Source of the DNA: Pseudorhodoferax sp. Leaf267
Lineage (GTDB): Bacteria > Pseudomonadota > Gammaproteobacteria > Burkholderiales > Burkholderiaceae_C
Assembly: GCF_001422405.1 (NCBI RefSeq)
Contig: NZ_LMMV01000021.1
Location: 496,858-560,857 of the forward strand
Length of the DNA stretch: 64,000 nucleotides
Direction: 5' to 3'
The notes under the pieces were generated by a model. It had not been told where the DNA came from. It made no database searches and saw only the letters and a program-made list of their open reading frames with translations. Below are positions 20,315-27,916 of this stretch, piece after piece. How positions within the stretch are numbered: the stretch's first letter is position 1; the number at the start of each line of letters is the position of its first letter. A program made the position numbers and the translations under genes.

Positions 20315-21004
20315 CTATTCGCGCAGCACGTGCAGCACCGTGGAGCGGTACTCCCGGCTGTACAGGATCAGCACCACGGCGGCTGTCGCGATGGCAAACA
20401 CCAGCGATGAGAAGAACCAGGCCGTGGCCGCGAACGACATGTAGTAGGCCCGCACGCCGTCGTTGAAGGTCTCGGCCGCCATGCCCAGCATCTTGCCGGC
20501 GCGGTCGGCGAAATGCGCCCGGTCGAACTTGCCCGCAGCGAAGTCCTGCGGGTCGGGCATGGAGCCGATCACCAGCGCCGCGAAGGTGTACTGGCGCATC
20601 GACCATGTGAACCGGAAGAACGCGAACACGAAGATGCCGATCAACAACAGCACCTTGAGATCGAACACCAGCATGGAGGTGCGCACCGCGAACGGGATCT
20701 CGCGCACGAAGTCGGCCGCCTTGTCGGTAGTGCCCAGCAGGGCCAGCAGCCCGCCGATGATGATGATGGTGGTAGACGCGAAGAACGAAGGGCTGGTCGA
20801 CAGGCTCTGCGTGATGATGCCGTCCAGCACGCGCGGGTCGCGCGCCGTGGCCTGCTCCATCCAGTAGCGGCGGTAACGGTTGGTGGTCTGCAGCAGCGAG
20901 ACCTTGGCTGTCGTGCGCGAGAACCATCCGTATCCGATCCACAGCCCGAAGAACCATGCCATCGCCAGCCAATCGTACCAGGGCAGGAATGCCAGCGCCT
21001 TCAT
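20315..21004 (-). CDS. DUF599 family membrane protein
   Basis: 229-residue integral membrane protein of unknown function (DUF599 family). Hydrophobic segments are visible at about residues 7-27, 80-97, 115-137 and 192-217. The N terminus [17 protein letters not shown] and the following RRYWM are typical. The start ATG has GAGGTGG four bases upstream. Divergent from trhO. Nothing in the context points to a substrate or partner. Confidence 0.85.
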   Translation of the reverse strand: MKALAFLPWYDWLAMAWFFGLWIGYGWFSRTTAKVSLLQTTNRYRRYWMEQATARDPRVLDGIITQSLSTSPSFFASTTIIIIGGLLALLGTTDKAADFVREIPFAVRTSMLVFDLKVLLLIGIFVFAFFRFTWSMRQYTFAALVIGSMPDPQDFAAGKFDRAHFADRAGKMLGMAAETFNDGVRAYYMSFAATAWFFSSLVFAIATAAVVLILYSREYRSTVLHVLRE

Positions 21005-21088
21005 CGCTCCACCTCGTGTCGAACTTCTTCCTGCATGTCGCCCCCTGTTGCTGCGGGGCCGCAGTTTAGGCCCGCCGATAATCCCGCC

Positions 21089-21835
21089 GTGACGTCCATC
21101 CTGAACATTTCGGTCTACAAGTTCGTGCAACTGCACGACACAGCCGCCCTGCGCGACAGCCTGCTGGCACGCGCCATCGAACTCGAACTCAAGGGCACCA
21201 TCCTGCTGGCCGCAGAAGGCATCAACCTGTTCGTGGCCGGCGCGGCCGACGCCGTGCGCGCCTTCGTCGCCACGTTGCAGGCCGATGCGCGCTTCGCCGA
21301 CCTGGCGCCCAAGGAAAGCTGGTCCGACGCGCAGCCTTTTCGCAAGATGCTGGTCAAGGTCAAGCGCGAGATCATCCGCATGGACGTGCCGGCCATCCAG
21401 CCCGACTTCAGCGCCCCCACGGGCCGCGCGCCGGCCGTGTCGGCCGCCACCGTGCGCCGCTGGCTGGACAGCGGTGTCGATGACGAGGGCCGCCCCGTCG
21501 TGACGCTGGACACGCGCAATGCCTTCGAGGTGGACGTGGGCGCATTCGACAACGCCATCGACTGGCGCATCGGCAAGTTCAGCGAATTCCCGGCCGCGCT
21601 GGCCGCGCACCGCGCCGAGCTGGAGGGCAAGACGGTGGTCAGCTACTGCACCGGCGGCATCCGCTGCGAGAAGGCCGCCATGCTCATGCGCGCGTCCGGC
21701 CTGCCCCACGTCTACCAGCTCGAAGGCGGCATCCTCAAGTACTTCGAAGAAACCGACGGCGCGCATTACCACGGCGACTGCTTCGTGTTCGACGAGCGCC
21801 GCGCCGTGGACAGCGAACTGAAATCCTCCACTTGA
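21089..21835 (+). CDS. trhO: tRNA uridine(34) hydroxylase / rhodanese-domain protein (TrhO type)
   Basis: About 248 residues. An N-terminal acylphosphatase-like domain ([11 protein letters not shown] through [11 protein letters not shown]) is followed by a rhodanese domain with [12 protein letters not shown] and the catalytic cysteine in [13 protein letters not shown]. This is the architecture of TrhO/YceA, which performs O2-dependent hydroxylation of tRNA U34. The GTG start at 21089 was chosen because it begins at the conserved domain and a GATAAT (21077-21082) lies 6 nt upstream, implying a leaderless message; an in-frame ATG at 21035 would add 18 residues. Its stop overlaps the start of the following response regulator (TGATG). 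Confidence 0.9.
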   Translation: MTSILNISVYKFVQLHDTAALRDSLLARAIELELKGTILLAAEGINLFVAGAADAVRAFVATLQADARFADLAPKESWSDAQPFRKMLVKVKREIIRMDVPAIQPDFSAPTGRAPAVSAATVRRWLDSGVDDEGRPVVTLDTRNAFEVDVGAFDNAIDWRIGKFSEFPAALAAHRAELEGKTVVSYCTGGIRCEKAAMLMRASGLPHVYQLEGGILKYFEETDGAHYHGDCFVFDERRAVDSELKSST

Positions 21836-22524
21836 TGTGGCGCTGCCTGGTCATCGAAGACGAGCTCGAACACGCCCGCTACATCGGCACCGGCCTGCGT
21901 GAGCTGGGCCATGCCGTCGTGCACTGCCGCGACGGCGTGGCGGGCCTGGCCCGCGCCGTCGAGGAATCGTGGGACGTGATCGTGCTGGACCGCATGCTGC
22001 CTGGCGACGTCGACGGCCTGGCCATCCTGGCCACGCTGCGCCAGCTCGGCAAGAAGACGCCGGTGCTGGTGCTCAGCGCGCTGAGCGCCGTGGACGAGCG
22101 CATCCGCGGTCTGAAGGCCGGCGGCGACGACTATCTGACCAAGCCCTTCGCGTTCTCCGAGCTCGCGGCGCGGCTGGAGGCCATCGTGCGCCGCGCCAGC
22201 AGCGCGCCCGAGGTGCGCCAGCTGCAGGTGGCCGACCTCAGGATCGACCTCATGACGCGCGGCGTGGAGCGTGCCGGCCAGCCGCTGGCGCTGCAGCCGC
22301 GCGAATTCCGGCTGCTGGCCTTCCTCATGTCCAACACCGGCCAGGTGCTCACGCGCACCATGCTGCTCGAATCGGTCTGGGACTACCAGTTCGACCCGCA
22401 GACCAACGTGATCGACGTGCACATCAACCGGCTGCGCAAGAAGGTGGACCACGGCTTCAGCCCCGCGCTGATCCACACCGTGCGCGGCAGCGGCTACCTG
22501 CTGTCGGCCACGCCGCCAGGATGA
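21835..22524 (+). CDS. OmpR-family response regulator (TctD/QseB-like)
   Basis: 229 residues. Receiver domain 1-115 with acidic pocket E9-D10, phospho-acceptor D52 (VLDRMLPG) and K103 (LTKPF). C-terminal winged helix 130-225 with LQPREFRLLAFLM and VDVHINRLRKKVD. The ATG overlaps the trhO stop; a TTG three bases upstream is also possible. The ATGA overlap with the sensor kinase shows a coupled two-component pair. Its position immediately before tctBA suggests control of tricarboxylate-type uptake, as TctDE does in Salmonella; this is inference from context. Confidence 0.92.
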   Translation: MWRCLVIEDELEHARYIGTGLRELGHAVVHCRDGVAGLARAVEESWDVIVLDRMLPGDVDGLAILATLRQLGKKTPVLVLSALSAVDERIRGLKAGGDDYLTKPFAFSELAARLEAIVRRASSAPEVRQLQVADLRIDLMTRGVERAGQPLALQPREFRLLAFLMSNTGQVLTRTMLLESVWDYQFDPQTNVIDVHINRLRKKVDHGFSPALIHTVRGSGYLLSATPPG

Positions 22525-23903
22525 GCGGCGCCACACCGCCCGGCGCCACGCCCTGGCGCCGCTCGGCCGCGCTCCGACTGGCGCTGACATTCGGCGTGCT
22601 GACCGCTGCCACGATGGCGATCGTGCTGTCGGTGTTCTACCTGCAGACCGTGGTGCTGCTGGAGCAACGCTCCAACCGCGACATCCGCAACATGACCCAG
22701 CACCTCGTCGCGCGCTTCGACCAGGGCGGGCGCCCGGCGCTGGTCGAGGGCATCGAGCGCGCGCTGGCCGATGGCGAGGACTCCGACCGCGAACTGCTAT
22801 TGCTGCTGGACGCGCAGGGCCAGCGCATCGCCGGCAGCGCGCGCTTCGACCCACCAGCAGACGCCCACCTGCCCGACACCGCACTGCACGAGCAGACCCT
22901 GCTGCGCGCCAACCAGAGCGCGCCCGGCTACGTCATGACGCGGCACCTGCCCGATGACACGCGCCTGGTCGTCGGCCAGGACCGCAGCGAGCAGCTGCAG
23001 GTGGCCGAGCTCGTGCTGGATGCGATCCGCGCCGCGGCGCTGATGGCCTTGCTGATGGTGATCGGCGGCACCTACCTGTTCCGCGAATTGCTGGAGCGCC
23101 GCATCGGCGCCATCCGCCGCACCGCGGCCCAGGTCGCGGCCGGCCAGCTGGCCCAGCGTGTCGCAGCCTCGGACGACGACGACGAGTTCGCGCGGCTGGA
23201 GCAGGACATCAACCGCATGCTGGACCGCATCGAGGGCCTGATGGCCGGCGTGCGCCACGTGTCCGACAGCATCGCGCACAACCTGCGCACGCCGCTCACG
23301 CGCGTGTTGGCCCGTTTGCACGACGCGCAGCGGCCCGGCACCGGGGCCGCGCAGCTGCAGCAGGCCATCGCCACGGCGATCCACGAACTGCAGGACCTGA
23401 ACGTGGTGTTCCACAAGCTGCTGCAGATCGCCGAGGCCGAGGCCGGCGCGCGGCGCCAGCCGTTCCAGCTGCAACCGCTGCACGCCATCGTGGCCGACGT
23501 GGCAGAGCTGTACGAAGCGGTGGCCGAGGCCCAGGGCGCGACCCTCGTGCGCGCGCCGGACGAGCCGCTGCAGGTGCCCGGTGACCGCGACCTGCTGGCC
23601 AGCGCGGTCGCCAACCTGCTGGACAACGCGCTGAAGTACGGCGGCGCCGGCTGCACCGTGCGGGTGGGCACGCATTGGCGCGACGGCACGCCCGTGCTGA
23701 CCGTGCAGGACGACGGCCCCGGCGTCCCGGCCGGCGGGCTCGCGCGGCTGGGCGAGCGCTTCACGCGGCTGTCGCCCGACGTGCCCGGCCACGGCCTCGG
23801 GCTGGCCAGCGTGCGCGCCATCGTGGCGCTGCATGGTGGCCGCCTGCACTATGCCGGGGCCGGGCCCGGCCTGCGCGTGCAGATCGAATGGCCGCCCGCC
23901 TGA
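22521..23903 (+). CDS. Sensor histidine kinase (TctE-like)
   Basis: 460-residue inner-membrane kinase. TM1 is at about 18-44, with a periplasmic domain of roughly 120 residues between it and TM2 at 166-187. HAMP is at 190-243, HisKA has H253 (IAHNLRTPLT), and HATPase_c has LLDNALKYG, DDGPGVP and GHGLGLASV. The size and short periplasmic region match TctE/QseC-type kinases. It overlaps the response regulator by four bases. The next genes, tctB and tctA, start 156 bp later. The signal is unknown; a carboxylate is plausible from the neighbours. Confidence 0.92.
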   Translation: MSGATPPGATPWRRSAALRLALTFGVLTAATMAIVLSVFYLQTVVLLEQRSNRDIRNMTQHLVARFDQGGRPALVEGIERALADGEDSDRELLLLLDAQGQRIAGSARFDPPADAHLPDTALHEQTLLRANQSAPGYVMTRHLPDDTRLVVGQDRSEQLQVAELVLDAIRAAALMALLMVIGGTYLFRELLERRIGAIRRTAAQVAAGQLAQRVAASDDDDEFARLEQDINRMLDRIEGLMAGVRHVSDSIAHNLRTPLTRVLARLHDAQRPGTGAAQLQQAIATAIHELQDLNVVFHKLLQIAEAEAGARRQPFQLQPLHAIVADVAELYEAVAEAQGATLVRAPDEPLQVPGDRDLLASAVANLLDNALKYGGAGCTVRVGTHWRDGTPVLTVQDDGPGVPAGGLARLGERFTRLSPDVPGHGLGLASVRAIVALHGGRLHYAGAGPGLRVQIEWPPA

Positions 23904-23928
23904 CAGGCCCCTGAGCGCCGGCCGCACA

Positions 23929-23953
23929 TGGACAAACGGCAATGTTTTGTTCA
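23929..23953. promoter_or_regulatory. Inverted repeat in the tctB leader
   Basis: Imperfect inverted repeat TGGACAAACG-N5-GTTTTGTTCA (8 of 10 positions pair) in the 156-bp gap between the sensor kinase and tctB, about 107 nt upstream of the tctB start. It is a candidate site for the adjacent OmpR-type regulator, although such proteins more often bind direct repeats. Confidence 0.35.
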
Positions 23954-24059
23954 TGCAGCCCGCACCACCGCGTTCCTACCATCGCCTGTGCACAGACCGT
24001 GCCCGAGCGGCGAGCAGCCCTGCCCGCGCGGATGCCATCCATCCAAGGAGACCTGCAAG

Positions 24060-24545
24060 GTGAGAATCAAAAGTGAGAAGGACTTCTACTCGGGCGTCCT
24101 GTTCAGCGCGTTCGGCGTGGCATTTGCCTGGGGCGCGACCAGCTACACGGTCGGCAGCGCCGCCCGCATGGGCCCGGGCTACTTCCCGCTGATCGTCGGC
24201 GTGTTGATCGCCATCCTGGGCGTGCTGATCACGCTGCAATCCCTGCGCGCCGGCACCGAAGACGGCGACCGCATCGGCGCCATCGCCTGGCGCCCGCTGG
24301 TCTTCATCATCGGCGCCAACCTGGCCTTCGGCGTGCTGCTGGCCGGCCTGCCGTCGCTGGGCGTCCCCGCCATGGGGCTGATCGTGGCCATCTACGTGCT
24401 GACCTTCGTCGCCAGCCTGGCCGGCGACAGCTTCAACGCCAAAAGCGTGGCCGTGCTGGCCACCGTGCTGGCGATCGGCAGCTATGTCGCGTTCGAACTC
24501 GCGCTGAAGCTGAACTTCCCCATCTGGCCCACCTTCATCGTCTGA
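24060..24545 (+). CDS. tctB: Tripartite tricarboxylate transporter TctB family protein
   Basis: Small membrane subunit (161 residues) of a secondary, binding-protein-dependent TTT transporter. Four hydrophobic segments: about 10-30, 42-60, 78-100 and 120-155. The GTG start is supported by AAGGAG about nine bases upstream; a longer frame begins at 23928 but lacks such a site and has no membrane character. It is followed 4 bp later by tctA. No tctC precedes it, which is unusual because TTT operons usually encode the receptor first. Confidence 0.88.
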   Translation: MRIKSEKDFYSGVLFSAFGVAFAWGATSYTVGSAARMGPGYFPLIVGVLIAILGVLITLQSLRAGTEDGDRIGAIAWRPLVFIIGANLAFGVLLAGLPSLGVPAMGLIVAIYVLTFVASLAGDSFNAKSVAVLATVLAIGSYVAFELALKLNFPIWPTFIV

Positions 24546-24549
24546 CCCC

Positions 24550-26061
24550 ATGGATCTCATCGACAACCTCTCGATCGGCTTCGGCGTCGCGTTCACCTTC
24601 CAGAACCTGGCCTATGCCTTCGTCGGCTGCCTGCTCGGCACGCTGATCGGCGTGCTGCCGGGCATCGGCCCGGTCGCCACCATCGCCATGCTGCTGCCGG
24701 CCACCTACGCGCTGCCGCCGGTGGCCGCGCTGATCATGCTGGCCGGCATCTACTACGGCGCCCAGTACGGCGGATCGACCACCGCCATCCTCGTGAACCT
24801 GCCGGGCGAAGCCTCATCGGTCGTGACCGTGATCGACGGCTACCAGATGGCGCGCAAAGGCCGGGCCGGGCCCGCACTGGCGGCCGCCGGACTGGGCTCC
24901 TTCTTCGCCGGCTGCGTCGGCACCCTGATCCTGGCCGCGTTCGCGCCGCCGCTGACCGAGGTGGCCTTCAAGTTCGGCCCGGCCGAGTACTTCTCGCTCA
25001 TGGTGCTGGGCCTGATCGGCGCCGTGGTGCTGGCATCGGGCTCGCTGCTCAAGGCCATCGCCATGATCCTGCTGGGCCTGGCCTTCGGCCTGGTGGGCAC
25101 TGACGTGAACTCGGGCGTGGCGCGCTACAGCTTCGACATTCCGGAGCTGACCGACGGCATCAGCTTCATCGCCATCGCCATGGGCGTGTTCGGCTACGGC
25201 GAGATCATCGCCAACCTGGCCATTCCCTCGGCCGACCGCGAAGTGTTCACGGCCAAGGTCAAGGGCCTGATGCCGACCCAGGAAGATTTTAAGCGCATGA
25301 CGCCCGCCGTGCTGCGCGGCACGGCGCTGGGCTCGGCGCTGGGCATCCTGCCCGGTGGCGGCGCGCTGCTGTCGGCTTTCGCGTCGTACACCATCGAGAA
25401 GCGCACCAAGCTCAAGCCGGGAGAGGTGCCGTTCGGCCAGGGCAACATCCGCGGCGTGGCCGGCCCCGAGTCGGCCAACAACGCCGGCGCGCAGACTTCG
25501 TTCATCCCGCTGCTGACGCTGGGCATCCCGCCCAACGCCGTGATGGCGCTGATGGTGGGCGCGATGACCATCCACAACATCCAGCCCGGCCCGCAGGTGA
25601 TGACCGCCAACCCCGAGCTGTTCTGGGGCCTGATCGCCTCGATGTGGATCGGCAACGCGATGCTGATCATCCTGAACCTGCCGCTCATCGGCGTGTGGAT
25701 CAAGCTGCTGACCATCCCCTACAAGTGGCTGTTCCCGGCCATCGTGCTCTTTTGCGCGGTGGGGGTCTATTCGGAGAACAACAACAGCTTCGAGATCTGG
25801 ATGGTCGCCATCTTCGGCGTGGTCGGCTACAAGTTCCACAAGCTGCGCTGCGAGCCCGCGCCGCTGCTGCTGGGCCTGATCCTCGGCCCGATGATGGAAG
25901 AGAACCTGCGCCGCGCGCTGCTGCTGTCGCGCGGCGACTGGAGCGTTTTCGTCACGCGGCCGCTGTCGGCCAGCCTGCTGGCCGTCGCCGCGCTGCTGCT
26001 GGTCGTCGTGCTGCTGCCATCGGTCAAGGCCAAGCGCGAAGAGGCCTTCGTGGAGGATTGA
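24550..26061 (+). CDS. tctA: Tripartite tricarboxylate transporter permease TctA
   Basis: Large permease subunit, 503 residues with about 11-12 hydrophobic segments. Family motifs: GVLPGIGPVATIAMLLP, YYGAQYGGSTTAILVNLPGE, and the second repeat with LGILPGGGALLSAF and TLGIPPNAVMALM. It imports a carboxylate driven by an ion gradient together with TctB and a TctC receptor. No tctC lies in this operon; two tctC-type genes at 60-63 kb or others elsewhere could supply the receptor. It converges with the patatin gene, 18 bp apart. Confidence 0.95.
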   Translation: MDLIDNLSIGFGVAFTFQNLAYAFVGCLLGTLIGVLPGIGPVATIAMLLPATYALPPVAALIMLAGIYYGAQYGGSTTAILVNLPGEASSVVTVIDGYQMARKGRAGPALAAAGLGSFFAGCVGTLILAAFAPPLTEVAFKFGPAEYFSLMVLGLIGAVVLASGSLLKAIAMILLGLAFGLVGTDVNSGVARYSFDIPELTDGISFIAIAMGVFGYGEIIANLAIPSADREVFTAKVKGLMPTQEDFKRMTPAVLRGTALGSALGILPGGGALLSAFASYTIEKRTKLKPGEVPFGQGNIRGVAGPESANNAGAQTSFIPLLTLGIPPNAVMALMVGAMTIHNIQPGPQVMTANPELFWGLIASMWIGNAMLIILNLPLIGVWIKLLTIPYKWLFPAIVLFCAVGVYSENNNSFEIWMVAIFGVVGYKFHKLRCEPAPLLLGLILGPMMEENLRRALLLSRGDWSVFVTRPLSASLLAVAALLLVVVLLPSVKAKREEAFVED

Positions 26062-26079
26062 TCCGCCGCGCGCGTCCGC

Positions 26080-27288
26080 TCAAGGGCTGCGCCGGGAGTC
26101 TTTGAGCCTCGGATCGTGCGCCAGCAGGCTCTCCGCGGCGAACTTGCCTTCGCGATAGCCCTGCATCAGGTTGCCATGGCTCCAGTCGAAGTTGACCCGG
26201 GTCTTGTCCAGGATCGGGATCTCGACCAGGCGCGGCTTCATGCGCGTCTGGTTCAGCAGATGCTGGCGGAACAGCTTGACGTCGTTCTCCCCGACCTCGG
26301 CTGCGAACTGCATCGGCAGGTTCGACAGCGAGCCGTGCAGGCCCTTGGCCGAGCGGACCTGCTTGTTGTCGACGATGCGGTTGACCCAGACCTCGTCGAG
26401 GTCGGAGTGCTGGTTCAACAGGTTCTTGAAGTTCACGGTGTCGACCAGTGCGCCTTCGGTGTACTCATCGTCGCCGATCGTGACACTCTCCTCGATGAAC
26501 GGCAGGGCCGAGCACGCGCACAGCGAGCGCGCGTCCATCCGCATGTACTCGCCCTTGGCCGGTGCGTTGTGGAAGAGCTGCATCCTGCCCGGCTCCTCTT
26601 CGCGCGGCAGGCGCCAGGCGTTGTGGTAGATCACGGGCGCACGCGGACCGTACAAAAGCTCATGCTGCTTGCGCTTTTGCGCGACCTTGCTTTTTTTCGT
26701 GGCCGCGATCTCGTGCTCGTGCTCGCCGAAGATATCGGCCAGCGCCGGGCTGTCGTCGTAGTAGATCCTGGACAGCCCCTTGATGTCGGACTTGTAGGCC
26801 AGCGAGGTCCAGAAGCGCGTCACCGGGTTGACGGCCAGCACGTCGTTCAGCAGCCAGTAGTTGAACTCCCGCGCGGACCAGCGCTCGGGGCTGGTGGCAA
26901 GCTCCCAGGTCTGCAACAGGCTTTTTTGGATCTGATGCGGCAGCACCAGGCTGCCCCAGTTCAGGTCCTTGGAGAGACCGAAGGCCGCATAGGCCTTGAG
27001 CATGCTCTGGAAGTCGGAGGCAAAGCCCTGGTTGATGGGAAACCAGTCATGGCTGGCGTCCTCGCGAAAGCAATGCTTCTTGAAGAATTGCAAGGTCTGC
27101 TCTGCGCGATGAGGGCCTTCGCGGCTGTTGTAGACCAGGCCGACCCAGGCACCCACGCACGACAGCGTGAACACGTCGAACTCCACGCCTGCCTCTTCCA
27201 GCGCAGCCAGCACGCCGATGTGCAGGCCGGCAGCCGGGCCGCCGCCTGCCAGCGCAATGGCGCGCTTCTTCTTCTTGCCGTCATCCAT
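26080..27288 (-). CDS. Patatin-like phospholipase family protein with Cys/Glu in place of the Ser/Asp dyad
   Basis: 402-residue protein with the patatin fold. The oxyanion loop GGGPAAG (15-21) is intact. The nucleophile elbow that is normally GxSxG reads LSCVG (42-46), placing Cys44 at the serine position. The second catalytic motif, normally DGG or DGA, reads EGA (278-280), within the otherwise typical context SALPFIEESVTIGDDEYTEGA. Both dyad residues are therefore conservatively replaced, as if the pair had co-evolved. No signal peptide is seen; the N terminus is Lys-rich. It may be a thiol-dependent acyl hydrolase, an acyltransferase or a pseudoenzyme. Divergent from a hypothetical gene. 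Confidence 0.8.
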   Translation of the reverse strand: MDDGKKKKRAIALAGGGPAAGLHIGVLAALEEAGVEFDVFTLSCVGAWVGLVYNSREGPHRAEQTLQFFKKHCFREDASHDWFPINQGFASDFQSMLKAYAAFGLSKDLNWGSLVLPHQIQKSLLQTWELATSPERWSAREFNYWLLNDVLAVNPVTRFWTSLAYKSDIKGLSRIYYDDSPALADIFGEHEHEIAATKKSKVAQKRKQHELLYGPRAPVIYHNAWRLPREEEPGRMQLFHNAPAKGEYMRMDARSLCACSALPFIEESVTIGDDEYTEGALVDTVNFKNLLNQHSDLDEVWVNRIVDNKQVRSAKGLHGSLSNLPMQFAAEVGENDVKLFRQHLLNQTRMKPRLVEIPILDKTRVNFDWSHGNLMQGYREGKFAAESLLAHDPRLKDSRRSP

Positions 27289-27382
27289 GGGTTTCTTCCT
27301 GCATGTTGGGGAAACGAAGCTGCCGGATCACAGAGCGCCGGGCCACAGCGCGGGTATTGTGTTGGCGATGTCAGGAGGCGTC

Positions 27383-27916
27383 ATGAGTCATATTGATGAG
27401 TGGGAAGTGCCCACGTTCGCGTTGCCCGATCCGGCTGCCCAGCCGCCCGCCACCGGCAAGCCACCGCAGTCCAAGACCCCGACCGGGCCCGCGAGCACAC
27501 TGGCGCGGGACATCGACGCGCGCCTGTCCGAGCTGAGCCCCGCGCCGGCCATCGTGCACTTCTACACCGGCGAAGGGCTGCGCTGGATCCGCATCGGCTA
27601 CGACGGCGATGTGCCCCTGCGGCAGGCCGTGGCGGCGCAGGCCGGCCGCGCCATCGCGCAGTGCCTGGGGGCGGCGTCGACGCCGCTGTACTTCCACGCC
27701 ATGCGGCCGCATGACCTGCTGTTCTTCATCGAGGGCAGCGAGCGCGATCGCGACGGGCTCGGCATGCCAGCGCATTTCTATGGCGCGCCCTTGCCCGATG
27801 TGCTGAGCGCCTGGGGCGAAGCACCGCCGGAACCCAGCAGCACGGCGCCCTCCGGCAAGGGCCGGCCAGGCAAGGCGGCCGCACGGTCCAGGTCGGCCAG
27901 GACGCCGTCGGCATAG
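27383..27916 (+). CDS. Hypothetical protein overlapping the cyclase gene at its 3' end
   Basis: 177-residue protein of unrecognised family. A Pro-rich N-terminal 35 residues precede a compact region (about 40-145: ARDIDARLSEL, VHFYTGEGLRWIRIGYDG, LYFHAMRPHDLLFFIEG) that looks like a genuine alpha/beta domain, then a Ser/Gly/Arg-rich tail. The start at 27383 has AGGAGG five bases upstream. An in-frame ATG at 27368 lies 7 nt after TATTGT and would be leaderless. Its last 139 bp overlap, tail to tail, the 3' end of the minus-strand cyclase gene, so the low-complexity tail may be an extension acquired by loss of an earlier stop. Confidence 0.6.
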   Translation: MSHIDEWEVPTFALPDPAAQPPATGKPPQSKTPTGPASTLARDIDARLSELSPAPAIVHFYTGEGLRWIRIGYDGDVPLRQAVAAQAGRAIAQCLGAASTPLYFHAMRPHDLLFFIEGSERDRDGLGMPAHFYGAPLPDVLSAWGEAPPEPSSTAPSGKGRPGKAAARSRSARTPSA

